A stretch of DNA of 64,000 nt from contig NZ_LOJP01000001.1 of assembly GCF_001553785.1 (NCBI RefSeq), positions 428,998 to 492,997 on the forward strand, read 5' to 3'. This DNA comes from Actinoplanes sp. TFC3. Its GTDB lineage: Bacteria; Actinomycetota; Actinomycetes; Mycobacteriales; Micromonosporaceae. The notes beneath the pieces were generated by a model. That model saw only the letters and a program-made list of their open reading frames with translations. It had not been told where the DNA came from and did not search any database. This document shows positions 32,675 to 41,523 of the stretch, piece after piece. The stretch's first letter is position 1, and each line of letters starts with the position of its first letter. Both the position numbers and the translations under genes were made by a program.

Positions 32675-33388
32675 ATGAGCGACCTCGAACTTCCCCCGCC
32701 TCCTTGGCAACGGCCCGCCGCCAAGCGCCCGCGGACCCCTCGGGCTCCGCTGAGCCGGGATCAGATAGTCGAAGCCGGGCTGCGCCTGGTGATCGAGGAG
32801 GGCGTGGACGCGGTCAGCATGCGGCGGGTGGCCGGGAGGCTGCACACCGGAGCGTCCAGCCTGTATGCGCACGTCGCGAACAAGGAAGAGCTGCTGCTGC
32901 TGATGTTCGACCGCATCTGCGGGCAGATCACGGTGCCGCCGCCGCAGCCGCAGCGATGGCGGGAGCAGCTCAAGGATGTCATGCGGCAGGGGCATGAGGT
33001 GCTGCTGCGTCACAACGACTTCGCCCGTACGGCCATCGCCAGCGTGCCGAGCGGCCCGAATGCGCTGCTGATCACCGAGGCGATGCTGGCCATCCTGCTC
33101 AGCGCGGGTGTCAAGCGGCAGGTGGCGGCGTGGGCGCTGGATCGGATGTTCCTCTACATCACGGCGGACGCCTATGAGGTGTCGCTGGAACGCGGGAAGA
33201 TCGGCGAGCTGTCCAGTCAGCTCGCTGACTACTTCGGCGACCTGCCGGCCAGCCACTTCCCGAACATCCGGGCCAACGCCGACGTGCTCACCGCCGGCAA
33301 CAGCGCCGATCGCTTCGAGTTCGGGCTGGACCTGCTCGTGGAGGGCATCGCCCGGTCCCTGGAGAAGCGGGAACCGGGCGGCGATTAA
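32675..33388 (+). CDS. TetR-family regulator (TetR_C_1 type)
   Basis: A 237-residue repressor. After a Pro-rich tail comes a helix-turn-helix (VSMRRVAGRLHTGASSLYAH) and a long helical ligand domain with WALDRMFLYITADAYEVSLE, as in the tetracycline-repressor C-terminal family. The ATG lies 22 bp after the third operator copy, so it should repress itself and the divergent efflux gene until its ligand binds. The ligand is probably an MFS substrate, identity unknown. Confidence 0.92.
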   Translation: MSDLELPPPPWQRPAAKRPRTPRAPLSRDQIVEAGLRLVIEEGVDAVSMRRVAGRLHTGASSLYAHVANKEELLLLMFDRICGQITVPPPQPQRWREQLKDVMRQGHEVLLRHNDFARTAIASVPSGPNALLITEAMLAILLSAGVKRQVAAWALDRMFLYITADAYEVSLERGKIGELSSQLADYFGDLPASHFPNIRANADVLTAGNSADRFEFGLDLLVEGIARSLEKREPGGD

Positions 33389-33402
33389 CCGGTGAGCCTG
33401 GC

Positions 33403-33807
33403 TCAGGTGGTGGGCAGCCCGGCGGCCTGCCAGGCGGCGAAGCCACCCGCGAGGTCGGTGGCGCGGTGCAGCCCGAGGTCCTGCAGTGCGGCTGCGGCCA
33501 GGCTGCTCGTGTAGCCCTCCTGGCAGGTGACGATCACTTCGAGGTCGTAGTGGGTGAACGAGAGCCGGGCATCGCTGCGCGGGTCGAGCCGCCACTCGAG
33601 CACGTTGCGCTCGATGATCAGCGCGCCCGGGATCTCGCCGTGCTCGGCGCGCTGGGCGGCCGGGCGGATGTCCACCAGGACGGCGCCGCGCTCCAGCGCC
33701 TGCTTGGTCTGCTGCGGTCCCACCCGCGTGAGCCGGGCCCGGGCCGCCTCGAGGATCTCCGTGATGCCCTGTGATCCGGCCGGTGCCTGCAATGCCGAGG
33801 TGCTCAC
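33403..33807 (-). CDS. Rhodanese-domain protein
   Basis: A 134-residue single rhodanese domain. The active-site loop is VTCQEGYTSS with the catalytic Cys near residue 95; DIRPAAQRAEHGEIPGALII and FAAWQAAGLP are typical. GTG 33807 gives a GTGA overlap with the cysteine dioxygenase stop; GTG 33810 is also possible. Coupled with cysteine dioxygenase, it probably handles sulfur from cysteine breakdown (persulfide or sulfite chemistry). No CsoR/CstR-type regulator is adjacent. Confidence 0.9.
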   Translation of the reverse strand: MSTSALQAPAGSQGITEILEAARARLTRVGPQQTKQALERGAVLVDIRPAAQRAEHGEIPGALIIERNVLEWRLDPRSDARLSFTHYDLEVIVTCQEGYTSSLAAAALQDLGLHRATDLAGGFAAWQAAGLPTT

Positions 33808-34277
33808 CACTGCGCTCCTGCCCGCTCGACCGTGACCACGTCAAGCCCGGTGCCGCCGATACGGTACCGGGTCATGGTGGTCAGCGCCGGTCCATAGGCA
33901 TGGATGCTGATCGCCGGGCGGTTGGAGCGGTTGGTGATGCGGTGGATGTGCCGGGTGCCGAAGCGCCGGCCCGCGCCCTCCCCCAGCTCGCGGCCGCTGA
34001 TTCGCGGCGGTGCGCCCGGGGTGACTGCGACGGTGTCCTCGGTCAGCGTGCCGGAGAACACGTGGAACGCGCCGGCCGAGCCGCCGTGGTCGTGCAGGTC
34101 GGTGCCCTGACCCGGCAGCCAGGTGAGGAGCCACACTTCGTGGTCGCTTGCTTCGTGCAGGCGGTGGTACCAGCGTTCCTCGGCGTTGAAGCGAGGCGCG
34201 ACGGCCCACGCATCCGGGTCGGCGGCGAAGCGCTGGGCGATGGCGAGGTGGTCGAGGCGGACGTCGACGACGGTCAT
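33804..34277 (-). CDS. Cysteine dioxygenase type I family cupin
   Basis: A 157-residue cupin. The metal-binding motif LHDHGGSAGAFHVFSG and the second-box RHIHRITNRSNRPAISIHAY match bacterial cysteine dioxygenases that oxidise cysteine to the sulfinate with Fe(II) and O2. ATG 34277 has GAGGAG 6 nt upstream; an earlier reading from 34301 was rejected. It heads a two-gene operon with the rhodanese. Confidence 0.87.
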   Translation of the reverse strand: MTVVDVRLDHLAIAQRFAADPDAWAVAPRFNAEERWYHRLHEASDHEVWLLTWLPGQGTDLHDHGGSAGAFHVFSGTLTEDTVAVTPGAPPRISGRELGEGAGRRFGTRHIHRITNRSNRPAISIHAYGPALTTMTRYRIGGTGLDVVTVERAGAQW

Positions 34278-34303
34278 GGCAGCTCCTCGGGATGCATACA
34301 TTG

Positions 34304-34320
34304 CCTATCAACTCTATAGG
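34304..34320 (-). promoter_or_regulatory. Inverted repeat CCTAT-N7-ATAGG upstream of cysteine dioxygenase
   Basis: Perfect 5-nt arms (34304-34308 and 34316-34320) lie 27-43 bp before the ATG. The minus-strand reading contains TATAGA, a possible -10 box inside the repeat, so a bound regulator would block the polymerase. Confidence 0.45.
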
Positions 34321-35034
34321 TTTACCGCCGGAGTGGGGCCAGGGTCGGGCGACTCGCGGAAGCAACCTGAAAAATCCGGCAGATCTGCCGGGTCCTGCGG
34401 AGGGGCGCTGTTTGCGCAGATCAGCGCGGACAGCGCGCGCTGGCGCACCGCGCCAGGTCGATCGCCAGGCGGGCGGTAAGAGGAATGCCCTGCCGCTGCA
34501 TGACGCCCATATTGCTCTCGATCTTAATTACTGGTCAAACCTCTTCCATCATGTGGGAGGTGGTGGACGCGGATCGCATCCGGGTTCCGGGGTCAGCGAA
34601 TTCGACAACGGACGACGATCATTGGAGGCGGCTCGTTGCAGGGCCTTCGCTAATATTGGAACCATTGCGACGAATGCCGGAATAGCCGCTCTCGCGGCTT
34701 CGTAAGCGGAGGGGAAAGCGCTGCAGAACTCGGCGTTCGTGAATAACTCGAAAGAAGCTCTCGTGTTGTTGCTTCTTTCCTACCGCACGACCAAACCGTG
34801 CCTCAGAGCAATCGAGTGGTCACTGAACGTTTAATTCCGCGCTCATTGGCTCACCGAATCGGCCCTGCATCTCCACCGTTCAGTTGAAACGGCGCTTGTG
34901 CCAGGTCAATCGCATTCAACGCGTTATATGGTCGGCGACGCCTGTGCGAGCAGGTTGGAAAAGGTCCCCTGTCTCTGCCTTTCCATCCTGATGACTGCCT
35001 TGACGACTGCCCCCTGATCAACAAGGACGGACAC
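34321..35034. other. 714-bp intergenic region without a convincing gene
   Basis: No frame shows good coding features; a 137-residue plus-strand reading (34292-34705) lacks a ribosome site and recognisable domain. From about 34480 the base composition is clearly less GC-rich than the neighbours. Two hairpins sit side by side: GAAAGAAGC/GCTTCTTTC (34750-34779) and GCACG/CGTGC (34785-34801). It probably contains the promoter and a long leader for the neprosin gene at 35035. Confidence 0.5.
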
Positions 35035-36270
35035 GTGTCTGAATCCCGCCGCGGCTTGCTCGCCGCCGGTCTGGCCGCCGCCGTGGTCGGTTCGATGGGG
35101 GTCGTGTGGACCCTCAACGCGAACGCCGACGAGACGCCCGCCGCATCCAGCCCCACGGTGGTCACCACGACCACCGAGGCTGCCGATGCCCCCGAGGCGA
35201 GCGCATCGGCCGACGACCCCGGCACCGACACGACCGCGCCGGTTGATGCCACCGATGCCGAGACGCCCCCGCCGGCCGGCGAGGCTCTGGCCGTACCCCC
35301 GAAGCTTTTGCCGTGGGGTGCCAAGCCCACCCGGATGAAGCGCGGCAAGGCCGGGGCCAGCAGTGCAGCGGTCGCGGCGGCCGGTGCGGATGCGGCGCCC
35401 GCGGACCAGAGCGGCCGATCCCGGCCGGTGCCCGAGTACGCCCCCAAGGGCCGTACCTCGCGCACCAGCACCGTGAAGAAGAGCACCACGACGGTTGTGC
35501 CGCCGGCCCCGCCGAACGTCAAGGCCCCCCGCAACGACGTCTTCTACAACTACGCCAAGGGCAGCCAGACCGGCGAGACCGACGGCTCGTGGGCCAACCT
35601 CGGCATCGCCAAGCCCACCGTCGGCCCCGGCGACTACCACTCGCTGGCCGAGATCTCGGTGCAGTCCGGCGGCGACAACCCCAACGTCGTTGAGGTGGGC
35701 TGGACCGTCGACCGCTCGGTGAACGGCGACGACGACCCGCACCTGTTCGTCTTCTACTGGAAGAACGGCATTCCTACCTGCTACAACGCCTGCGGCTACC
35801 GGCAGTACAGCACCACTGTGAAGCCCGGTGACACGCTGCCGGCCGACGTGCCGAAGCGCTTCGGTGTCGTGCACTCCGGCAACAACTGGTGGATCGCCTA
35901 CAACTCCGAGTACATCGGCTACTTCCCGGACAGCCTCTGGGACGGCGACTACACCCGCGCCAACTTCGTCCAGTGGTTCGGCGAGGTCGCGTCGTCGACC
36001 ACCACGCCCTGCACCGACATGGGCAACGGCCTGCTGCCCTCCAGCGGCGGCGCCACCCGCGCCGGCAGCCTCGCGATGACCAACGGGCCGGACGCCAAGG
36101 TCGTCCTGCAGAGCGACACGCCGCACCCCGCCTGGTACGACGTCGCGCTGGTGACCGACAAGACGTTCCGCTTCGGTGGCCCCGGCGCCGACCTGGCCGT
36201 CGGCTGCCAGCCGATCCCGTCCCCCAGCACCTCACCCAGCACGCCGCCCACCACGGGCGCCCGTTCTTAG
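35035..36270 (+). CDS. Secreted neprosin-family (DUF239) protein
   Basis: A 411-residue exported protein. The signal (RRGLLAAGLAAAVVGSMGVV) precedes a 130-residue low-complexity Thr/Ala/Pro linker. The C-terminal 230 residues fit the neprosin fold: YHSLAEISVQSGG, NVVEVGWTVDRSVN, HLFVFYWKNG, NNWWIAYNSEYIGYFPDSLW, VQWFGEVAS and CTDMGNG. In plants and some bacteria neprosins are Glu-dependent prolyl endopeptidases. The Glu of AEISV and the Glu of WFGEVAS are the candidate catalytic pair. The start is GTG 35035 with AAGGA upstream. Confidence 0.8.
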   Translation: MSESRRGLLAAGLAAAVVGSMGVVWTLNANADETPAASSPTVVTTTTEAADAPEASASADDPGTDTTAPVDATDAETPPPAGEALAVPPKLLPWGAKPTRMKRGKAGASSAAVAAAGADAAPADQSGRSRPVPEYAPKGRTSRTSTVKKSTTTVVPPAPPNVKAPRNDVFYNYAKGSQTGETDGSWANLGIAKPTVGPGDYHSLAEISVQSGGDNPNVVEVGWTVDRSVNGDDDPHLFVFYWKNGIPTCYNACGYRQYSTTVKPGDTLPADVPKRFGVVHSGNNWWIAYNSEYIGYFPDSLWDGDYTRANFVQWFGEVASSTTTPCTDMGNGLLPSSGGATRAGSLAMTNGPDAKVVLQSDTPHPAWYDVALVTDKTFRFGGPGADLAVGCQPIPSPSTSPSTPPTTGARS

Positions 36271-36285
36271 GTTCAGCCGCGAGAC

Positions 36286-36323
36286 AAATGCCCGGTCTTC
36301 CGCTTGGGGGTCCGGGCATTTTT
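36286..36323 (+). terminator. Rho-independent terminator after the neprosin gene
   Basis: Stem AAATGCCCGG / CCGGGCATTT with a 16-nt loop, followed by TT. It lies 15 bp after the stop codon and before the second ECF gene. Confidence 0.85.
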
Positions 36324-36388
36324 CGTTGAACCGGCCGGCTTCGCGCGGTGTACAACCAGGCGGAACGGCGAGCGAGGAGGCGCGGCGG

Positions 36389-36910
36389 ATGAGGCGACGG
36401 GTCAAACCCGACGAGAAGCTGATGACCGCCCTCTACACCGAGCACTACGGGATCCTGCTCAACTTCATCACCCGGTACGTCCACGACCGGCACCGTGCCG
36501 AGGACCTCGTGCAGGAAACCCTGTTACGGGCGTGGCGCCACATCGACCACCTCGACCGGGATCCCGGGCGCACCCGCTCCTACCTGCTCACCATCGCCCG
36601 CAACGTGGTCACCAACTCCTGGCGCGCCGAGCAGCGCCGCCCCCGCCTGGTTGCCGATGACGGGGCCGTCGAGGCAGCCCCGGTAGCCGACAATGTCGAT
36701 CAGATGGTCGAAGGCTGGCTGGTCGCCGAGGCCCTCGAACGGCTCTCCGACGACCACCGCGCGGTGGTGCAAGCCATGTACTACGACGGCCGCAGCGTTG
36801 CCGACGCCGCCAAGCAGCTGTCGGTGCCCGAGGGCACGGTCAAGTCGCGGGCGTTCTACGCCGTGCGGGCCTTGCGGCAGGTGTTCGAGGAGATGGGGGT
36901 GCTGCGGTGA
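36389..36910 (+). CDS. ECF RNA polymerase sigma factor (SigL-like, second copy)
   Basis: A 173-residue ECF factor. Region 2: YTEHYGILLNFITRYVHDRH and AEDLVQETLLRAWRHIDHLD. Region 4: LSDDHRAVVQAMYYDGRSV then VPEGTVKSRAFYAVRALRQV. ATG 36389 has GGAGG 9 nt upstream; the reading from 36176 is only the neprosin tail in another frame. A TGAACC box lies 57 bp upstream (36327-36332), but the matching -10 is imperfect. Coupled by GTGA to an anti-sigma gene. Confidence 0.92.
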   Translation: MRRRVKPDEKLMTALYTEHYGILLNFITRYVHDRHRAEDLVQETLLRAWRHIDHLDRDPGRTRSYLLTIARNVVTNSWRAEQRRPRLVADDGAVEAAPVADNVDQMVEGWLVAEALERLSDDHRAVVQAMYYDGRSVADAAKQLSVPEGTVKSRAFYAVRALRQVFEEMGVLR

Positions 36911-37611
36911 CGATCGATCACGACGAGCTGCGCCGCCTGCTCGGTGGATACCTGCTCGGCGGGCTCGACGACGGCGACACCGACCGCCTCGACGCCCACC
37001 TGCTGACCTGCGATGACTGCCGCGCCGAGCTGGACCGGCTGGCCGCGGTGCCGGAACTGCTGCGCTCGCTGCCACGCGCGGAGAGCCCGGCCGCTGTGGC
37101 TCCTGGGGCCCGGCCCAGCGCCGCCCGGATCGAGGGCCTGCTCGGTCAGATGCGCCTGGTCACCGCGCGCGAGCGGCGGCGTTCGCTGACCCGGCGGCTG
37201 GCGGTGGCCGCGGCGGTGCTGCTGATCGTGGCGATCTCCGGTGGGTTGATCCGCAGCCGCGACGACGCCCCGGCGCCGAACCCGCGGGCCGCAGCGAGTC
37301 CGTCCCAACGGATCGTGGTGGCCAGCTTCGAGGCGGCCGAGGGCAGCGGGCTCACCGGCGAAGCCGTGCTGACCGGCAAGACCTGGGGCGTCTCGGTGGA
37401 CCTGGCCGTGCAGAAGCTCGCCGGCGAGGGCCCGTTCGTCTGCCAGGTCGAGGGCGGCGAGGGCAGCATCGAGCAGGCGGCGATGTGGGGGCCCACGCCG
37501 TCGGGCAATGCGCGGGTGACCGGCGCAAGCTCGATCCAGCTCGGCAACGTCAGCGTGGTGCTGGTGAAGGACAAAAATGGGCACGTGCTCGGCGCGGCCC
37601 ATCTCAATTAG
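36907..37611 (+). CDS. Zinc-finger anti-sigma factor, membrane-anchored (second copy)
   Basis: A 234-residue protein. The N-terminal zinc motif is DAHLLTCDDCRAEL (HxxxCxxC). The transmembrane helix is AVAAAVLLIVAISGGLI near residues 98-114. The outer domain of about 100 residues contains a single Cys (FVCQVEGGEG). It overlaps the sigma gene by 4 bp and has the same length and layout as the pair at 29-31 kb, so the two modules are paralogous. Confidence 0.9.
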   Translation: MTIDHDELRRLLGGYLLGGLDDGDTDRLDAHLLTCDDCRAELDRLAAVPELLRSLPRAESPAAVAPGARPSAARIEGLLGQMRLVTARERRRSLTRRLAVAAAVLLIVAISGGLIRSRDDAPAPNPRAAASPSQRIVVASFEAAEGSGLTGEAVLTGKTWGVSVDLAVQKLAGEGPFVCQVEGGEGSIEQAAMWGPTPSGNARVTGASSIQLGNVSVVLVKDKNGHVLGAAHLN

Positions 37612-38007
37612 CTACTTGCCGTAGAGCTGCTCACGCTGCGCTTGCGGCAGCGAGCAAGCGGCGGTGCCGCCGGGCAGCAGGTGCCGGTGGTCGGCGACCC
37701 AGTGGTATGCCGGCCAGGCCAGCCAGCCGACCGGCTTGAGCTGCAAGGCCCGGCCCGGAACCCCCCAGAACCGGCCCGCGTCGCGCAGCAGCAGCGCGAT
37801 CGCGTCCGGCCCGGCGGCGACCGAGCCGTCCTCGGCCACCCACTGGACGGCGCTCTCGACCTGATCGAGGGTCAGGCCGAGAGCGTCCAGATCCGCGAAC
37901 TGCCAGGGGATCAAGGTCGCCCGCGACGGGATCCGGCGCTCGATGAACTCCGCGCAGGAGGAACAGAACGAGCAGTCACCGTCGTACACGAAGGTAGGTC
38001 CTGGCAT
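37612..38007 (-). CDS. DCC-family thiol-disulfide oxidoreductase-like protein (DUF393)
   Basis: A 131-residue protein with the family signature FVYDGDCSFCSSC at residues 6-18, holding the CxxC pair, and a tail including GAAC-like Cys (GGTAACSLP). DCC proteins have a thioredoxin-like fold and a presumed redox role. Its stop abuts the anti-sigma stop of the convergent operon. Confidence 0.88.
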   Translation of the reverse strand: MPGPTFVYDGDCSFCSSCAEFIERRIPSRATLIPWQFADLDALGLTLDQVESAVQWVAEDGSVAAGPDAIALLLRDAGRFWGVPGRALQLKPVGWLAWPAYHWVADHRHLLPGGTAACSLPQAQREQLYGK

Positions 38008-38019
38008 GCTTCTATCTTG

Positions 38020-39033
38020 TCAGGTCTGCCGTCGCAGCTTGACCAGGTAGGTCTGGGCCACGACCACCACGGCCAGGAACGCGCCGCTGATCACCTGCTG
38101 GTAGCTGCTCGGCACGTTGCCGACCTGGTTGATCATGTTCTGGATCACCCCGAGCAGCAGCACACCGGCGATCGTGCCGGCGATGGTGCCCGCGCCACCG
38201 GTCAGCAAGGTGCCACCGATGACCACCGCGGCGATTGCATCGAGTTCCATGCCGGTGCCCAGCACCGTCACGCCGGAGCCCAGCTTGGCCGCGTTGATCG
38301 CTCCGGCCAGACCCGCGAGCAGGCCGGACATGACATAGACCCACACCTTGGTGCGGCGCACGGCCACACCCATCAGGCTGGCCGCATCTTCCGAGCCACC
38401 GACGGCGTACACCGAGTGGCCGAAGCGGGTGCGCGACAACAGCACCATGCCGAGCGCGAACATGATCACGACCAGCCAGACCGGGTAGCCCAGGCCCAGG
38501 AACGAGCCGGTGCCGAAGCTGCGGAACGCGTCGTTCTCGACCAGGTAGGTCTTCGAACCCTCGGAGCTCAGCGCGCGCATCAGGCCACGAGCGCCGAGCA
38601 GGGCCGCCAGGGTGACGATGAAGGGCGCCATCCGGGTGTACGCGATCAACAGCCCGTTCATCACGCCGATGAGCCCGCAAACGGCGAGAGGTGCGAGAAA
38701 CGCGGGCAGCAGACCCCATTGCGAGGCGTACGCCGACACGACGCCGCCGAGTACGTAGAGCGACCCGACGGACAGGTCGATGCCGCCGGTGATGATCACG
38801 AAGGTCATACCCAGCGCGATCAGCGCCGGTGGGGCCGCGGTGACCAGGATGGTCGCCGTGTTGTCGAAGCTGCGGAAGTTGGGGAACGCGGCCGCCGCGA
38901 TGATCACGACGACGATGAGCACCGCAAGCGCGCCCTGGCGCTGCACCAGTCCGACAATCCGGTCGGTGCGCTCGGCCTTGCGTTCGTCCTCGGCGATGAC
39001 GGCCGCTGGGGCCACAATGGTTTCCTGGCTCAC
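38020..39033 (-). CDS. Sugar ABC transporter permease (YjfF-like)
   Basis: A 337-residue RbsC-family permease with about ten helices. Signatures: ITGGIDLSVGSLYVLGGVVS and IAAVVIGGTLLTGGAGTIAG. GTG 39033 has AAGGAAG 7 nt upstream and overlaps the stop of the first permease by 4 bp. With the ATPase, the sister permease and the binding protein it forms a YtfQRT-YjfF-like importer, a class known for furanose sugars such as galactofuranose. Confidence 0.9.
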   Translation of the reverse strand: MSQETIVAPAAVIAEDERKAERTDRIVGLVQRQGALAVLIVVVIIAAAAFPNFRSFDNTATILVTAAPPALIALGMTFVIITGGIDLSVGSLYVLGGVVSAYASQWGLLPAFLAPLAVCGLIGVMNGLLIAYTRMAPFIVTLAALLGARGLMRALSSEGSKTYLVENDAFRSFGTGSFLGLGYPVWLVVIMFALGMVLLSRTRFGHSVYAVGGSEDAASLMGVAVRRTKVWVYVMSGLLAGLAGAINAAKLGSGVTVLGTGMELDAIAAVVIGGTLLTGGAGTIAGTIAGVLLLGVIQNMINQVGNVPSSYQQVISGAFLAVVVVAQTYLVKLRRQT

Positions 39034-39998
39034 CGGGACTTCCTTTCTCGGGCGACGTAGACGGCGACGAGGATGATCACGGCCTGCACCATCTCGGTCG
39101 TCGAGGGCTGCAGGTTGTGCTTGATCATCGTGGCCACCACGAGCTGCATGAGCAGCGCGCCGGCCACCGTGCCGAGCACCCGGATCTTGCCGCCGGTCAG
39201 CGGCGTGCCGCCGACCACCACGGCGGTGATCGCGGACAGCTCGATGAGCAGCCCCACCGCCGACGCGTCGCTGGACTGGATGCGGGCCACCGCGAGCAGG
39301 CCGGCGATCGAGGCGAGCACCGAGCAGGCGATGTACACCACGATCAGCACCCGCTTGACCGGGACGCCGGCCAGCTCGGCGGCGGGCCGGTTGTCGCCGA
39401 TGGCCAGCAGCCGCCGGCCGAACACGGTGAACCGCACGATGAATGCGACCACCAGCACCAGCGCCAGCGCGATCCACACCGGGGTGGGCAGTTTGGCCAG
39501 GTTGCCCGACCCCAGCGCGATGAAGTCGTCGTTGCGGATGTCCTTGAGCTGCCCGCCCGAGATCACCAGGGCCAGGCCGCGGCCGCCGACGAACAACGCC
39601 AGCGTGGCCACGATGGGTTGCAGCCCGACCCGGGCCACCATCGTGCCGTTGATCAGGCCGACCACCACGCCGGCGACGAGCGAGATCAGGATCGCGGCGA
39701 ACACGCCGTACCCGAGGTAGAGCGGGATCAGCGCGGCGGCCAGGGCCATCACCGAGCCCACCGACAGGTCGATGCCCTCGGTAGCGATCACCAGCGCCAT
39801 GCCGAGCGCGACGATGACGACCGGGGCCACCTGCACCAGCTGGATGCGCAGGTTGCTCCAGGCCAGGAAGTTCGGGGTGAACAGGATGTTGTAGATCACC
39901 AGAAAGGCGATGGCGACGTACACGCCGTACGCCGGCAGCCAGGATTTGATCTTGGCCATGCTGATGGTGGGTGCCGCAGCGGCCTCAGCTGTTGTCAT
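39030..39998 (-). CDS. Sugar ABC transporter permease (YtfT-like)
   Basis: A 322-residue RbsC-family permease. ATEGIDLSVGSVMALAAALI and ITAVVVGGTPLTGGKIRVLG are the family signatures. ATG 39998 is preceded by AAGGAGG and lies inside the end of the ATPase gene (14-bp overlap). Two different permease genes in one operon fit a heterodimeric membrane channel. Confidence 0.9.
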   Translation of the reverse strand: MTTAEAAAAPTISMAKIKSWLPAYGVYVAIAFLVIYNILFTPNFLAWSNLRIQLVQVAPVVIVALGMALVIATEGIDLSVGSVMALAAALIPLYLGYGVFAAILISLVAGVVVGLINGTMVARVGLQPIVATLALFVGGRGLALVISGGQLKDIRNDDFIALGSGNLAKLPTPVWIALALVLVVAFIVRFTVFGRRLLAIGDNRPAAELAGVPVKRVLIVVYIACSVLASIAGLLAVARIQSSDASAVGLLIELSAITAVVVGGTPLTGGKIRVLGTVAGALLMQLVVATMIKHNLQPSTTEMVQAVIILVAVYVARERKSR

Positions 39999-41523
39999 TG
40001 CGTTCCTCCTTGACCGCGGCCGCCGCGATCGTTTCGAGCAGTGCCTCGGTGGTGACATCGCCGCCGACGAGTTCGCCGACGACCGCGCCGTCGCGCAGCA
40101 CGACCACCCGGTCCGACCCCTCGACCAGCTCCTCGGCGTCGGAGGAGACCAGCACGACGCCGAGCCCGTCGGCCGCCAGTTCGTCGATGAGCGCCTGCAC
40201 CTCCGCCTTGGCGCCCACGTCGATGCCGCGGGTCGGCTCGTCGAGCAGCAGCACCTTGGGCTGCGTGGCGAGCAGCCGGGCCAGCAGCACCTTCTGCTGG
40301 TTACCGCCGGACAGGTCCCCGACCCGCTGATCCGGGCCCGAGGCCTTGATCCGCAACCGGGTCATGTACTGCTCGACAATTTTGTCGATCTTGCGGTCCG
40401 AGACCAGGCCCAGCGTGGAGTTGCGGGGCAGCACGGCCAGTGCGATGTTCTCGCGGATCGACAGGCCGGGCACGATGCCCTCGGCCTTGCGGTCCTCGGG
40501 CTGCACAGCGATGCCGGCGCGCATTGCTCGTACCGTGGTGGGCTTCTTCAGCTCCTGCCCATCGACCTCGATCGTGCCCTCATCGATCGGGTAGGCACCG
40601 CCGATCGCTTTGATCGTCTCGCTGCGGCCGGCCCCGAGCAGCCCGCCCAGCCCGACCACCTCGCCGGGACGCACCGCGAACCCGATGTCATGCAGCTTGT
40701 GCCGGCTGGTCAGCCCGGACACCTTGAGGATCGGCGCGGCGTCCTCGGCCCCGGTGCTGCCGCCCCCGAAACCGGTGAAGCCCTCCTTGCGCACCGCCGA
40801 CATGTCGCGGCCCAGCATCATCGAGACCAGCTTGATGCGCTCCAGGTCGGCCAGCTTGCCGGTGTGCACCAGCTTGCCGTCGCGCAGGATCGTCACCGTG
40901 TCGCAGATCCGGTAGAGCTCGTCCATCCGGTGGCTGACGTAGACGATGCCGATGCCCCGCGAGTGCAGGTCGTGGATGACCCCGAACAGCGTCTCGACCT
41001 CGCGCGGCTCCAGCGACGACGTCGGCTCGTCCATGATGACGACCTTGGCGTCGACCATCACCGCTCGGGCCAGCGCCACCATCTGCTGCGCCCCGAGCGC
41101 GAGCGTGCCCAGCGGGCGCCGCACGTCGGTGGTGACCCCGTAGCGCACCAGCACCTCGGACGCCTCGCGGACCATCCGCTTCTCATCGAGCAGGCCGAAC
41201 GCGTTACGCGGCTCCCGGCCCAGGAACAGGTTGTGCGCCACGCTCATCAGCGGGACGAGGTTGACTTCCTGATAAATGGTGGAGATGCCGGCGTTCTGCG
41301 CATCCATCGGCGTGGCGAACTTGGCCGCTTCGTCGCGGTACCGCAGCTCCCCACCGTCCGGCTGGTAGACACCGGTCAACAGTTTGATCAATGTGGACTT
41401 GCCTGCGCCGTTCTCGCCGACCAGCGCATGGACCTGCCCGGGTTCGAGGGTGAAAGACACCCCGTCCAGGGCTCTCACCCCCGGGAAGGTCTTGCTGACA
41501 TCAGCGACCTCAAGAAGCGGCAT
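39985..41523 (-). CDS. Sugar ABC transporter ATP-binding protein, twin-domain (YtfR/RbsA-like)
   Basis: A 512-residue ATPase with two nucleotide-binding domains. The first has Walker A GENGAGKST, a degenerate signature (LALGAQQMVALARAV) and Walker B VVIMDEPTSSL. The second has a degenerate P-loop GGLLGAGRSE, the intact signature LSGGNQQKVLLARLL and LLLDEPTRGID. This split pattern is normal for RbsA/MglA-type ATPases. The ribosome site AAAGG lies before ATG 41523. Confidence 0.93.
   Translation of the reverse strand: MPLLEVADVSKTFPGVRALDGVSFTLEPGQVHALVGENGAGKSTLIKLLTGVYQPDGGELRYRDEAAKFATPMDAQNAGISTIYQEVNLVPLMSVAHNLFLGREPRNAFGLLDEKRMVREASEVLVRYGVTTDVRRPLGTLALGAQQMVALARAVMVDAKVVIMDEPTSSLEPREVETLFGVIHDLHSRGIGIVYVSHRMDELYRICDTVTILRDGKLVHTGKLADLERIKLVSMMLGRDMSAVRKEGFTGFGGGSTGAEDAAPILKVSGLTSRHKLHDIGFAVRPGEVVGLGGLLGAGRSETIKAIGGAYPIDEGTIEVDGQELKKPTTVRAMRAGIAVQPEDRKAEGIVPGLSIRENIALAVLPRNSTLGLVSDRKIDKIVEQYMTRLRIKASGPDQRVGDLSGGNQQKVLLARLLATQPKVLLLDEPTRGIDVGAKAEVQALIDELAADGLGVVLVSSDAEELVEGSDRVVVLRDGAVVGELVGGDVTTEALLETIAAAAVKEERNDNS

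Noticed and set aside
34292..34705. 137-residue reading in the intergenic region
   Set aside because: No ribosome site, mixed composition and no family resemblance.
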